Positions 8,627-17,830 of a DNA stretch of 64,000 nucleotides are shown piece after piece (positions within the stretch are counted from its first letter, which is position 1; every line of letters begins with the position of its first letter). The translations under genes were made by a program, and so were the position numbers. Origin of the DNA: Site-B1 sp963722665 (GTDB lineage Bacteria > Bacteroidota > Bacteroidia > Flavobacteriales > Flavobacteriaceae); contig CAVRNW010000037.1 in assembly GCA_963722665.1 (NCBI GenBank), forward strand, positions 1 to 64,000, given 5' to 3'. The notes beneath the pieces are model-generated. The model was not told the origin of the DNA. It was given only the letters and a program-made list of their open reading frames with translations, and did no database searches.

Positions 8627-9718
8627 TTAGTTCCATGGCCCATGCTTTGTGACACTAAAAATGGATGTTCCATCATATCGAAAGAGTCCCTGCCAGCCTC
8701 CAAGCCAAATTTTTCCTTCTCTATCTTCATAGATACACTGAATGGCATTGGTGGTAAGACCATCTTTGTTAGAAAAATTTGTAAACGATTTTCCATCGTA
8801 GCGGTACACGCCATAACCTTCGGCAGGGAACCAGATGTTCCCCATTTTATCTTCATATAAACTCCAGATTTCATTACCTTTTATAATTCCGTTCACGGTA
8901 AAATTTGCAAATGATTTCCCATCATAGCGGCTTATGCCTCTATGGTGGGTGGCGAACCAAATATTTCCTTTTTTGTCTTCCAGAATATCATTTACATTAT
9001 TATTGCTCAAGCCATCTTTCTCTGAAATATTGGTTAAAGATTGTCCGTCATAGATATAGGCACCACTATTCGTGCCAAACCACATCTTTCCTTTGCTATC
9101 CTCCATAATGCTATGGACGATCCTGGAACTTGTAACTCCTCTTGTAGAATCAGGCTCAGACTCCGGAATGTCAAAAGGGGTAAACTCTTCACCGTTAAAA
9201 CGACTAACTCCTTGTAAGGTGCCTATCCATATTATTCCTTTACTGTCAATGAATAAGCTCCAAACATCATTATTTACCAGACCTTGCTTCTTGGTATAAT
9301 TGGTAAATGATTCTCCATCATATTTACTTAAACCTCCTTCAGTACCAAACCATACATTGCCCTTTTTATCCTCTACAATTCCCCTTACAGCAATACCACC
9401 AAATCCTTCGTCAATAGAGAAATATTCTAGAGCATCTCCATCATATCGTATGACCCCGTCACCATTAGTGCCGAACCAGAGATTGCCACTTTTATCTTGA
9501 AATATTCTGCGGACAAATCGACTTAATTGTAAAGCAGGATCGGGTTCCAATTGATTAATAAGTGGGTATCCTTGTGACTTTATCTCGTTAGTAATTGTAT
9601 TTGATTCAACAGTTCTGTCTTGTGACACATTTGTTTTTACCTGCCTGTTACAGGAGGAGATGAAAATAAAAGAAAGGACAAAGAGATAGATTTTAATGTA
9701 TGAGACTATGTATTTCAT
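8627..9718 (-). CDS. Two-component-regulator-propeller (Reg_prop) lipoprotein
   Basis: 363 residues with a lipoprotein signal (FIFISSC). The body is seven Reg_prop blades, each with a NLWFGTNGDGVIRYDG-type core (others: VWFGTEGGLSKYDG, IIWIGTLQGVSRFNG, MWFGTNSGAYIYDG, IWFATHHRGISRYDG, IWFPAEGYGVYRYDG, IWLGGWQGLFRYDG). This makes one complete seven-bladed propeller. Such blades are normally the periplasmic sensor half of hybrid two-component systems, but no membrane-spanning output, kinase or LytTR domain is present. Possibly a ligand-binding or protein-interaction lipoprotein. Confidence 0.9.
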   Translation of the reverse strand: MKYIVSYIKIYLFVLSFIFISSCNRQVKTNVSQDRTVESNTITNEIKSQGYPLINQLEPDPALQLSRFVRRIFQDKSGNLWFGTNGDGVIRYDGDALEYFSIDEGFGGIAVRGIVEDKKGNVWFGTEGGLSKYDGESFTNYTKKQGLVNNDVWSLFIDSKGIIWIGTLQGVSRFNGEEFTPFDIPESEPDSTRGVTSSRIVHSIMEDSKGKMWFGTNSGAYIYDGQSLTNISEKDGLSNNNVNDILEDKKGNIWFATHHRGISRYDGKSFANFTVNGIIKGNEIWSLYEDKMGNIWFPAEGYGVYRYDGKSFTNFSNKDGLTTNAIQCIYEDREGKIWLGGWQGLFRYDGTSIFSVTKHGPWN

Positions 9719-9798
9719 TTATTTTAGCTTGGGACAATTTATATTTACACGATGGTTTTTGCGTATGGTTAGTTGCTTGTTTTTAGTAACTAATTTAG

Positions 9799-9806
9799 CA
9801 AAAGTA
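9799..9806 (-). promoter_or_regulatory. Promoter -7 box for the propeller gene
   Basis: Minus strand reads TACTTTTG, matching TAnnTTTG, about 80 bases upstream of the start at 9718. Confidence 0.5.
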
Positions 9807-9951
9807 AACGAAGCAGAGGAAAATCCATAGTCCTGAAGCATTGGGATTCTGAATATAACAGACCGAACAATTATTTTCACACCTCGTTGTTCGTAAGTTT
9901 TTAGTCCGTTTCAGGCAGTTTTTACTTTATTCAGTTTTTCCGGAAATTCGA

Positions 9952-10227
9952 TTATTTAGCCCAATAAGTAAACCACATAATCCAAAAAGCATAAAAAATC
10001 AGAGGACAAATTATTGAATTGGCTAAAAATAATACTGCAAATCGTTTTTTTAGAAAATGGAGTATTAGTCCGATAATTAAATTAATTCCGAATAATAGAA
10101 ATACAATTTCCAAAATCCCAAATGCATCACTTAATTCAGGTTTCATAATGTAAAACCAAATTCCGATAATGATTGTCTCAATTATAACAAAGCCAATTCC
10201 GTATTTCACTATTTTATTATGTTCCAT
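9952..10227 (-). CDS. Small three-helix membrane protein, unknown function
   Basis: 91 residues, MEHNKIVKYGIGFVIIETII at the start. Three hydrophobic stretches (~8-27, ~38-58, ~65-88) predict an integral membrane protein, with charged KKR between helices two and three. No family recognised. Flanked by 233 and 181 bases of non-coding sequence, so probably transcribed alone. A real gene is likely from its clean ATG and even membrane pattern. Confidence 0.6.
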   Translation of the reverse strand: MEHNKIVKYGIGFVIIETIIIGIWFYIMKPELSDAFGILEIVFLLFGINLIIGLILHFLKKRFAVLFLANSIICPLIFYAFWIMWFTYWAK

Positions 10228-10408
10228 TTTTAGGTAATCAGATTATTTTTTCCCAAACTGTCTCGTCCTGAAAAATTGCTAAAGTTTAAAATCGAAATCC
10301 GTTTAAATTTGATAATCTTTTCTGTGGTTTATTCTTGAAAGTGTAACTATAGGTAATTGACTTAAACTAAAACACCTGTTAGCTAAATATATAAAATAAA
10401 TAATTTAT

Positions 10409-13249
10409 TTAATGTGCTTCCAGCCAGTTATCGCCAACATCCAGATCTACAACCAAAGGAACCTTCAGTTTATAGGCGTTTTCCATCTCGGTGCGTATGA
10501 TAGGTCTAACGGTTTCCAGCTCCGGTTTGTAAACATCAAACACCAATTCATCATGTACCTGTAGCAGCATTTTTGTTTTATAGTTGCCTGCCTTAAGTTT
10601 GTCATGAATATGGATCATGGCTATTTTAATAATATCTGCGGCACTTCCCTGTATGGGTGCATTCACGGCATTACGCTCGGCAGCACTACGAACAACCGCA
10701 TTCCTGGAGTTGATATCCTTTAAATATCTGCGTCTGCCCAGAACGGTCTGTACATAGCCGTTTTCTCTGGCAAAATGGATCTGCTTGCCTATATATTCCT
10801 TTAACTTCGGATACGTGTCATAGTAGGTATCGATAAGCTCTTTGGATTCGCTCCGGCTTAGATCGGTCTGGTTGCTGAGTCCGAATGCCGAAACACCATA
10901 AATAATACCAAAATTAACCGTCTTGGCATTGCCTCGTTGTTCTCTGGTGACTTCTTTCAGTGGCACATTGAATACTTTTGAAGCGGTTGAAGCATGAATA
11001 TCTTCACCATTTAAAAAAGCCTGGATCATATTATCCTCTTCACTTAAAGCGGCAATAATACGGAGCTCAATCTGTGAATAATCTGCTGCCAGTAAGGTGT
11101 AATCTTTATTTCTTGGAATAAAGGCTTTACGTACTTGTCTGCCTCGTTCTGTGCGTATCGGGATATTCTGCAAATTCGGATTGTTACTGCTCAGTCGGCC
11201 TGTTGCCGCAACGGTTTGCATATAATCTGTATGCACACGTCCTGTAGATGGTTCCACTTGGTTTGGCAAGGCTTCCACATAAGTGCTTTTTAGTTTTGCC
11301 AGGCCTCGATATTCAAGAATATGCTGTATGATCTCATGGTCCTTTGCCAGATAGGATAAAATATCTTCTGATGTGGCATATTGCCCTGTTTTGGTCTTTT
11401 TAGGCTTATCTACCAGTTTCAGTTTATCAAACAGGATCTCACCCATTTGTTTTGGTGAGGCAATATTGAATTCTTCTCCTGCAAGTTCAAATATTTTGGT
11501 TTCTAAATTTTTTATGTCATTATTTAAGGCTTCAGATAATGAATTCAGAAAATCGGTATCCAGATTGATACCTTCCAGTTCCATATCGGCTAAAACACGA
11601 AGTAGCGGAATTTCAATGTCATCGAATAACTTTTGAATATTGGCTTCGCCCAGTTCCTTTTCAAAATGCTGTTTAAGCTGAAGGGTGATATCAGCATCCT
11701 CCACAGCATATTCGGTTTGCTCTTCCAGCGGAATATCACGCATGGACAATTGATTCTTTCCTTTTTTACCGATGAGTTCTGTGATGGAAATTGGCGTGTA
11801 GTTCAGATAGGTTTCAGCCAGAATGTCCATATTATGTCGCATATCGGGATTTATAAGATAGTGCGCCAGCATAGTATCAAACAACTTGCCTTTTACCTCA
11901 ATGTTATACTTAGCCAGCACCTTGATGTCATATTTTAAATTCTGCCCTATCTTTTCAATAGCCACTGCCTCAAAGAAAGGTCTTAGTTGTTCAATAAGTT
12001 CCTGAGCTTCTGTTTTATTTTCAGGAAATGGCACATAGAATCCTTTGCCAATTTCCCATGAAAAAGCAATGCCTACCAGTTCTGCTGTAATGGGATCGAG
12101 CCCTGTTGTTTCGGTATCAAAACACACGCTCGATTGTTTCATGAGGTTTTGAATAAAAAGCTTTAATGCAAATCCTGATGCTACACTTTGGTATAAATGA
12201 GAGGTGGTCTTAGCGGTTTGTCTGCCAAATGTTGAAGTTGTTTCGCTTGCGGGCGCTTCATCATTTCCTCCAAACAACGAAAATTGTCCTTCACCAGCCT
12301 TTGGGCTTGGTTTGGGAACTGCCTCTGGTTTTGCCGGTTCTGAAGTCTTACTACTTGAATCCTGATGATTTGCGAATGTATTGACTAAATTTTCGGTAAG
12401 TCTTCTAAATTCAAGATCCTGAAAGATCTCCTTAACTGCATCAAGGTCCGGTGAATTCAGTTCAAAATCATGTGCATCAAATTCAACAGGGACATCCAGC
12501 ATGATTGTTGCCAGTTTTTTTGAAAGCAGACCTTTTTCAACATTGGCTTCAATGTTTTCTTTCATCTTTCCCTTAAGTTCATGGGTATTGGCCAATAAAT
12601 TTTCGATGCTTCCATATTGAGCCAGGAATTTTTTAGCGGTCTTATCGCCAACTCCGGGAAGTCCGGGAATATTATCGACAGCATCACCTTTCATAGCCAG
12701 AAAATCGATCACCTGATCCGGATGTTCTATTTCAAAATTCTCTTTGACCTCGGGTACTCCCCAGATTTCATAGCCACCACCAAAACGCGGTTTGTACATA
12801 AATATATTTTCGCTCACTAATTGCGCAAAATCCTTATCAGGAGTGACCATATAAGTTTTATAACCTTCTTTTTCAGCTTTTTTGGATAGGGTTCCAATCA
12901 CATCATCGGCTTCATAACCTTCCTTGACCATAATAGGAATATGCATTGCTTTTAATATATTTTCAATATATGGAACAGCAATTTTTATGGCTTCAGGTGT
13001 TTCATCTCTGTTCGCTTTATATTCCGAGAACATTTCAACCCGATCCACACTTCCGCCTCTGTCAAAACAAACCGCCAAATGATCCGGACGTTCTCTTTTA
13101 ATGACATCCAACAGCGAATTCATGAATCCCATAATGGCTGAGGTATCCACACCTTTTGAATTGATTCGTGGGTTTTTAATAAAGGCATAATAACCACGAA
13201 AAATTAGGGCATAGGCATCTAGTAAAAAAAGGCGTTTTTGATCTGACAT
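10409..13249 (-). CDS. polA: DNA polymerase I
   Basis: About 946 residues from ATG (MSDQKRLF); a TTG two codons upstream is also open. Order: 5'-3' exonuclease (FEN) domain ~1-290 (YEADDVIGTL, DKDFAQLV, GDAVDNIPGLPGVGDKTAKK); 3'-5' exonuclease ~350-540 with ExoI DTETTGLDP and ExoIII YAVEDADITL, so proofreading looks intact; family A polymerase with motif A AADYSQIELR, motif B NAKTVNFGIIYG and motif C QVHDELVF. Functions in Okazaki fragment maturation and repair. The in-frame stretch AGA AGA CTT ACC near residue 285 is read without a shift, which is useful as a control for the frameshift sites elsewhere. Confidence 0.98.
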   Translation of the reverse strand: MSDQKRLFLLDAYALIFRGYYAFIKNPRINSKGVDTSAIMGFMNSLLDVIKRERPDHLAVCFDRGGSVDRVEMFSEYKANRDETPEAIKIAVPYIENILKAMHIPIMVKEGYEADDVIGTLSKKAEKEGYKTYMVTPDKDFAQLVSENIFMYKPRFGGGYEIWGVPEVKENFEIEHPDQVIDFLAMKGDAVDNIPGLPGVGDKTAKKFLAQYGSIENLLANTHELKGKMKENIEANVEKGLLSKKLATIMLDVPVEFDAHDFELNSPDLDAVKEIFQDLEFRRLTENLVNTFANHQDSSSKTSEPAKPEAVPKPSPKAGEGQFSLFGGNDEAPASETTSTFGRQTAKTTSHLYQSVASGFALKLFIQNLMKQSSVCFDTETTGLDPITAELVGIAFSWEIGKGFYVPFPENKTEAQELIEQLRPFFEAVAIEKIGQNLKYDIKVLAKYNIEVKGKLFDTMLAHYLINPDMRHNMDILAETYLNYTPISITELIGKKGKNQLSMRDIPLEEQTEYAVEDADITLQLKQHFEKELGEANIQKLFDDIEIPLLRVLADMELEGINLDTDFLNSLSEALNNDIKNLETKIFELAGEEFNIASPKQMGEILFDKLKLVDKPKKTKTGQYATSEDILSYLAKDHEIIQHILEYRGLAKLKSTYVEALPNQVEPSTGRVHTDYMQTVAATGRLSSNNPNLQNIPIRTERGRQVRKAFIPRNKDYTLLAADYSQIELRIIAALSEEDNMIQAFLNGEDIHASTASKVFNVPLKEVTREQRGNAKTVNFGIIYGVSAFGLSNQTDLSRSESKELIDTYYDTYPKLKEYIGKQIHFARENGYVQTVLGRRRYLKDINSRNAVVRSAAERNAVNAPIQGSAADIIKIAMIHIHDKLKAGNYKTKMLLQVHDELVFDVYKPELETVRPIIRTEMENAYKLKVPLVVDLDVGDNWLEAH

Positions 13250-13275
13250 ATTCAATATTTTAAAAAGAAATTAAA

Positions 13276-13351
13276 TGTCACCTCGAGCGCAGTCGAGAGG
13301 TATTGACTTACTTCTATGCATAAAAAGTTCTCGGCTGCGCTCGAACAGACA
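13276..13351. repeat. Dispersed palindromic (REP-like) repeat R1
   Basis: Left arm TGTCACCTCGAGCGCAGTCG (13276 on) and right arm CTCGGCTGCGCTCGAACAGA are imperfect inverted repeats separated by ~26 bases. It sits between divergent polA and the aldehyde dehydrogenase. Related sequences occur at 14872-14989 and 22085-22112. This palindrome class is common between flavobacterial genes. Confidence 0.75.
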
Positions 13352-13433
13352 AGAAAACCAAATCTACAAAGATTGTGGCGACTATAAAAAACAAATGGCT
13401 CATTAAACATTATAATTAATTATTTTTAAGGAT

Positions 13434-13441
13434 TACCTTTG
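13434..13441 (+). promoter_or_regulatory. Promoter -7 box for aldehyde dehydrogenase
   Basis: TACCTTTG ends only four bases before the ATG at 13446. Transcription would then begin at or next to the start codon, implying a leaderless mRNA, or initiation at a later ATG (13530). Confidence 0.45.
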
Positions 13442-13445
13442 ATAT

Positions 13446-14869
13446 ATGGCGGAATCAACATCACAAATAAAAAACAAGTATTGGGATATTTTTAATGTCC
13501 AAAAAGCGAATCAATTTAATATTGGTAATATGTCCTTCAAAGAGCGTATTAAGAAATTAGATACCCTAAAGCATGCAGTTGAAATCACCTATAGAAAACG
13601 GATTCAACAAGCGCTTATACGATGATTTCAAAAAGCCATTTCTTGAAACCGACCTTACAGAGATTTATTCTATTGTAGGTGAAATAAAATTTGCAAAGAG
13701 GCATCTAAAATCCTGGTTAAAAAAACAAAGGGTTGATACGCCTTTTGCTTTAATTGGCTCTTCATCTTATTACAAGTATGAACCCAAAGGCGTATGCCTG
13801 ATCATATCACCATGGAATTTTCCATTGAACTTGACTTTTGGACCATTGGTTTCAGCGATTGCAGCAGGTAATACAGTTATTTTAAAACCTTCAGAAATGA
13901 CACCTTATATTTCAAAAGTGATGGCTGATATTGTAAAGGACCTGTTTGATGAAAACGAAGTAGCCTTAATAGAAGGTGATGTTGAGGTATCTAAAGAATT
14001 GCTAAAGTTGCCATTCAATCATATCTTTTTTACGGGTTCTCCAAATGTTGGGAAAATCATTATGAAATCAGCTGCCGAACATCTCACTTCGGTCACTCTT
14101 GAATTAGGAGGAAAGTCACCAACTATTGTAGACAGAACTGCAAATATTAAAGCGGCTGCACAAAAGATAGCATGGGGAAAATTTATGAATAACGGGCAAA
14201 TTTGTGTCTCCCCTGATTATTTGCTGATCCATGAAGATATAAAAGATGAATTCATCAAATAATTCAAAGAACATATAAAGTCATTCTTTACCGAGGATGC
14301 CTCTGCATCAGATTCGTATAGCAGAATAGTAAATGAAAAACATTTTAAAAGACTTACAGGATCATTTAGAAAATGCGCAGACAACTAATGCAACCATTGA
14401 AATAGGAGGAAAGACAAATTCAGAAGACAATTATATTGAACCAACAGTAATTTCAAATTTACCTGATGAAGCCTCCTTGCTTCAGGAGGAAATTTTTGGA
14501 CCCATTCTCCCAATAAAGACCTATAAGACAATTGATGAAGCTGTAAATTATATCAACTCAAAGGAAAAACCTTTAGCACTTTATATTTACAGCAAAAATA
14601 AACGTGTTGTAAAACAGGTTATTGATAATACAAGGGCTGGAAGTACCTGCATCAATAACAATGTTGTACAGTACTCTAATCATAATTTACCTTTTGGAGG
14701 AACGAATAACAGCGGAATAGGTAAAAGTCACGGATTTTTTGGCTTTCAGGAATTCTCAAATATGCGGTCTGTGCTAAAACAACACACAAAAGGATCTATT
14801 GAATTGTTATTTCCGCCTTATAACAACTTAAAACAAAAGATTGTGGATCTGACCATAAAGTGGTTTTAG
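13446..14869 (+). pseudogene. Aldehyde dehydrogenase, disrupted by two +1 shifts and one stop
   Basis: Corrected, this encodes ~473 residues of a class 3-like NAD(P)-dependent aldehyde dehydrogenase: N-terminus in one frame (MAESTSQIKNKYW to RKRIQQAL), then frame +1 (LYDDFKKPF; EPKGVCLIISPWNFP; catalytic Glu in TLELGGKSP and Cys in NNGQICVSP), then a third frame (EEIFGPILPI, LPFGGTNNSGIGKSHG). The first shift is at GCG CTT A (13611-13617). An in-frame TAA at 14260 replaces a residue between FIK and FKEHIKSFF. The second shift falls at AGA CTT ACA (decamer 14347-14356), or at GGATCA just after. Active-site residues remain and no large deletion is seen. Two lesion types make true pseudogenisation likely, but see the frameshift finding. 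Confidence 0.85.
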
Positions 14870-14871
14870 TA

Positions 14872-14989
14872 TGTCACTTCGAGTGATTTTTTAGGAACTA
14901 AAAAATTGTATCGAGAAGTGGATGTTGTATGATTTGATTTAGGTTCTAATATCGATAACTTAGCAATTTCACTCGAACTGACAAGTGAC
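14872..14989. repeat. Dispersed palindromic repeat R2
   Basis: Left arm starts TGTCACTTCGAGTGATTTTT with an inner hairpin (TTTTTTAG/CTAAAAAA) and ends TATCGAGAAGTG. The right arm contains CACTCGAACTGACAAGTGAC, roughly inverted to the left. It lies between convergent genes, where the hairpin may act as a terminator. The right arm is inside the asparaginase reading frame. Confidence 0.75.
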
Positions 14990-15971
14990 TAACGTTTTTT
15001 AAGAAATAATCAGATTGGATCTGTTCATTGATTCCGTTTTGGTATTTCGTCATACTAAACCACTGATGTATAGCATATGAGCCTGTTTCTCCCTGTTTGT
15101 TTACAGCAATATACCCTACCTGAAAATTCTTATAATCGCTGTTGGGTTTATTTACTATTCTGTTAATTGCTTCTTCACAAGCCTCCTGAGGCGATTTCCC
15201 TTGACGCATAAGCTCTACGACTAAAAAACTACCAACAGTTTTTACAACTTCCTCACCTAAACCGGTTGCAACTGCTGCACCAATTTCATTATCTACAAAC
15301 AATCCAGAACCAATAATAGGAGAATCACCTACACGTCCGTTCATTTTAAAGGCTAACCCACTGGTAGTACAGGCACCGGAAATATCACCGTTTTTATCAA
15401 TTGCCAACATACCAATTGTATCATGATTTTCAATGTTGATTATTGGTTTGTATTTGGATTCTATTTTCCATTCTTCCCATGCTTTTTTGGAGGCATCGGT
15501 CAAAAGGTCTTCAGTTTGAAATCCTTTTGATATGGCGAACTGTTTAGCACCTTCACCTGCTAACATAACATGTGGTGTGTCCTCCATGACCTTTCTGGCA
15601 ACAGAAACAGCATGCTTTATATCTTGAAGATAAACCACTGCACCACAATCGCCGTCTTTATTCATGATACATGCATCCAAAGTTACATGACCATCACGAT
15701 CGGGTAATCCGCCCTTTCCAACTGACTGGCCTTTTTCATCAGCCTCTTCAACCATACAACCTTGTTCAACGGCATCTAAAGAATTACCGCCATTAATTAG
15801 TGTATCCCAGGCCTTGGCTGTGGCTTGTTCTACATGCCAGGTTGCTATGACTAATGGTAAGGTAATTTTTGTGCTTTTAGTAGTTGCAAGACTTTTTAGC
15901 ATTTGGCTCCTTTTCATTACAGCTTGAATTACCGAACCATACTGCAATCCCAACTCCGGCCAGAGACGCAT
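14946..15971 (-). CDS. N4-(beta-N-acetylglucosaminyl)-L-asparaginase / isoaspartyl peptidase family Ntn-hydrolase
   Basis: 341 residues. The autoprocessing site and catalytic Thr are in NIENHDTIGMLAID. The alpha chain precedes it (GGNSLDAVEQG, GGLPDRDGHVTLDAC) and the beta chain follows (ACTTSGLAFKMNGRVGDSPI, GSGLFVDNEIGAAVATGLGE). It hydrolyses the Asn-GlcNAc amide bond or related amides. Relatives often carry a lipoprotein or Tat signal; none is evident here, and internal starts such as MKRSQ at 15917 are possible. The last ~14 residues (SHLSVRVKLLSYRY) are encoded by palindromic repeat R2, so the native C-terminus was probably replaced or extended. Confidence 0.9.
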   Translation of the reverse strand: MRLWPELGLQYGSVIQAVMKRSQMLKSLATTKSTKITLPLVIATWHVEQATAKAWDTLINGGNSLDAVEQGCMVEEADEKGQSVGKGGLPDRDGHVTLDACIMNKDGDCGAVVYLQDIKHAVSVARKVMEDTPHVMLAGEGAKQFAISKGFQTEDLLTDASKKAWEEWKIESKYKPIINIENHDTIGMLAIDKNGDISGACTTSGLAFKMNGRVGDSPIIGSGLFVDNEIGAAVATGLGEEVVKTVGSFLVVELMRQGKSPQEACEEAINRIVNKPNSDYKNFQVGYIAVNKQGETGSYAIHQWFSMTKYQNGINEQIQSDYFLKNVSHLSVRVKLLSYRY

Positions 15972-16143
15972 TTCTTATAAAGTTTCTTCTTTTCATTATA
16001 GATTGCTAACTTTAATTTATTAAATATAATAAAATGGCAGTTAAGATTATGATTGATTATTCCTGATTACATCGATTTAATGCTGGCTTTAATTGAATTG
16101 TTAATCTTGCCTTAAATTATTGGTTATACTGGTATTAACTTGA

Positions 16144-16151
16144 TACTTTTG
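16144..16151 (+). promoter_or_regulatory. Promoter -7 box for the metallophosphoesterase
   Basis: TACTTTTG, with a TTG at 16120-16122 upstream at -33-like spacing and the ATG 14 bases downstream. Confidence 0.55.
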
Positions 16152-16165
16152 CGTAAAATATTGTT

Positions 16166-17392
16166 ATGATCCGTTGGTTAATTTTTATTCTGATCTATGC
16201 TGTGGTGGACTTTTATGCCTTTCAGGCTATAAAGACCATTACCAAGAATAACTGGATCCATTATTTGCATATTGCCATTTCAATTCTTGTAGTCGGTAAT
16301 TTTATATATCAGTTTACACAAACATCGACAGGTCGAGTTCTAACACCCGAGAAAAGTTATGCCTTAGGGTTTTTACTTACCATAATAGCTTTAAAACTGG
16401 TAGTCGTGCCTATTATGTTTGGTGAAGATGTATTCAGACTTTTGGAAGGGACCTATAACAAGTTATTTGTTAAAACGGATGTCTTCAATTTGCCTTCTCG
16501 CAGAAAGTTCATTAGTCAGGTTGCTATGGGTATAGCAGCTATACCTTTTGCCTCATTACTTTACGGAATGTATCAAGGAAAATATAACTTTAGGGTGTTA
16601 AATTACACCTTGCATTTTGATGACTTACCAGAAGCTTTTGATGGTTATAGAATTACCCAGATTAGTGATATTCATTCAGGTAGTTTTGATAACAAAGAAA
16701 AAATAGAATATGGTGTGAATCTTATCAATGAGCAGTTATCAGATGTGATTTTGTTTACAGGAGATCTGGTCAATAATATGGCAAACGAAATGGATGAGTG
16801 GATGGAGACCTTTTCAAAATTAAACGCAAAAGATGGGATATTTTCAATATTAGGTAATCATGATTACGGTGATTATGTCAACTGGAACAGTAAAGAAGAT
16901 AAAGAACAAAATTTAGAACAGCTCAAAAATATTCAAAAGCAGTTAGGTTTTGATCTGTTAATGAATGAAAACAGATTTATAGAGAAGGACGGTGAACGAC
17001 TTGCATTAATTGGTGTAGAGAACTGGGGAAAAGGCTTTAAACAAAAAGGCGATTTGAATAAAGCTTCAGTAGGTGTTAATTCTGATGATTTTAAGATAGT
17101 CATGAGTCACGATCCTTCACATTGGGATGAAGTTATCGTGCCACATAAGGACCACTATCACCTGACTTTAAGCGGTCATACACATGGCATGCAATTTGGT
17201 ATTGAAATTCCCGGCTGGATCAAGTGGAGTCCTGTTAAATGGCGATACAAGCATTGGGCCGGAATTTACGAACAGGCCAACCAATTCATAAACGTAAACA
17301 GAGGATTTGGGTTTTTAGCCTATCCCGGACGTGTGGGAATTTGGCCGGAGATTACTGTTATAGAATTGAAAAAGGGTCCGATTATAGCATAA
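16166..17392 (+). CDS. Membrane-anchored metallophosphoesterase (YkuE/YaeI-like)
   Basis: 408 residues. About four membrane segments fill residues 1-135. A calcineurin-like domain follows with all metal motifs: QISDIHSG (DxH), FTGDLVNN, ILGNHDYG, MSHDP, LSGHTHGMQFG. Relatives act on phospholipids or on UDP-2,3-diacylglucosamine-like substrates at the membrane; the true substrate here is unknown. Transcribed alone. Confidence 0.93.
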   Translation: MIRWLIFILIYAVVDFYAFQAIKTITKNNWIHYLHIAISILVVGNFIYQFTQTSTGRVLTPEKSYALGFLLTIIALKLVVVPIMFGEDVFRLLEGTYNKLFVKTDVFNLPSRRKFISQVAMGIAAIPFASLLYGMYQGKYNFRVLNYTLHFDDLPEAFDGYRITQISDIHSGSFDNKEKIEYGVNLINEQLSDVILFTGDLVNNMANEMDEWMETFSKLNAKDGIFSILGNHDYGDYVNWNSKEDKEQNLEQLKNIQKQLGFDLLMNENRFIEKDGERLALIGVENWGKGFKQKGDLNKASVGVNSDDFKIVMSHDPSHWDEVIVPHKDHYHLTLSGHTHGMQFGIEIPGWIKWSPVKWRYKHWAGIYEQANQFINVNRGFGFLAYPGRVGIWPEITVIELKKGPIIA

Positions 17393-17494
17393 TTTTAAGG
17401 AAATGTTATTTATTCTCTGAAAATTGTTATTTTTATAATAAGTTCAGAAAGAACCTACTTATAATTTAGTAGTGCTCTTATAAATTAAAAATTG

Positions 17495-17502
17495 TAGGTT
17501 TG
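17495..17502 (+). promoter_or_regulatory. Promoter -7 box for the thioredoxin-fold gene
   Basis: TAGGTTTG fits TAnnTTTG, 31 bases before the ATG at 17534. No clear -33 element was found. Confidence 0.4.
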
Positions 17503-17533
17503 TATAAGCACATTTGACCTAAAACTTTAAAGT

Positions 17534-17830
17534 ATGTCAAAATTCGGGGAACTAATAGATGTGAATGTTCCGGTTTTGTTGGATTTTTTTACAGAATGGA
17601 ATGAGCAATCAACTGCTATGCATCCAGTGTTAAGAGATGTGGCTGCTGCACTTGGAGACAAGGCCAAAGTCATTAAAATTGATGTTGATAAAAATAAAGA
17701 GCTTTCAGAGGCTTTAAGGGTCAAAGGTCTGCCAACATTGATCATTTACAAAGATGGCGAAATGAAATGGCGCCAAAGTGGTGAGCAGGATGCCAATACG
17801 CTTATCAGTATTATTCAGGAATATATTTAG
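17534..17830 (+). CDS. Thioredoxin-fold protein lacking the CXXC active site
   Basis: 98 residues spanning a full thioredoxin fold: VPVLLDFFTEWNEQSTAMHP where CGPC would be expected, VIKIDVDKN, and the cis-Pro loop VKGLPTLIIYKDGE. Both active-site cysteines are absent (WNEQS), so disulfide chemistry is excluded. The cis-Pro segment and hydrophobic core are kept, pointing to a conserved binding or chaperone-like role rather than decay. The 3' end overlaps the convergent deacetylase gene by 20 bases. Confidence 0.88.
   Translation: MSKFGELIDVNVPVLLDFFTEWNEQSTAMHPVLRDVAAALGDKAKVIKIDVDKNKELSEALRVKGLPTLIIYKDGEMKWRQSGEQDANTLISIIQEYI

Noticed and set aside
10380..10408. AT-rich palindrome after polA
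   Set aside because: ATAAATAATTTATTT-type sequence is expected in AT-rich DNA; the stem is too weak to call a terminator.
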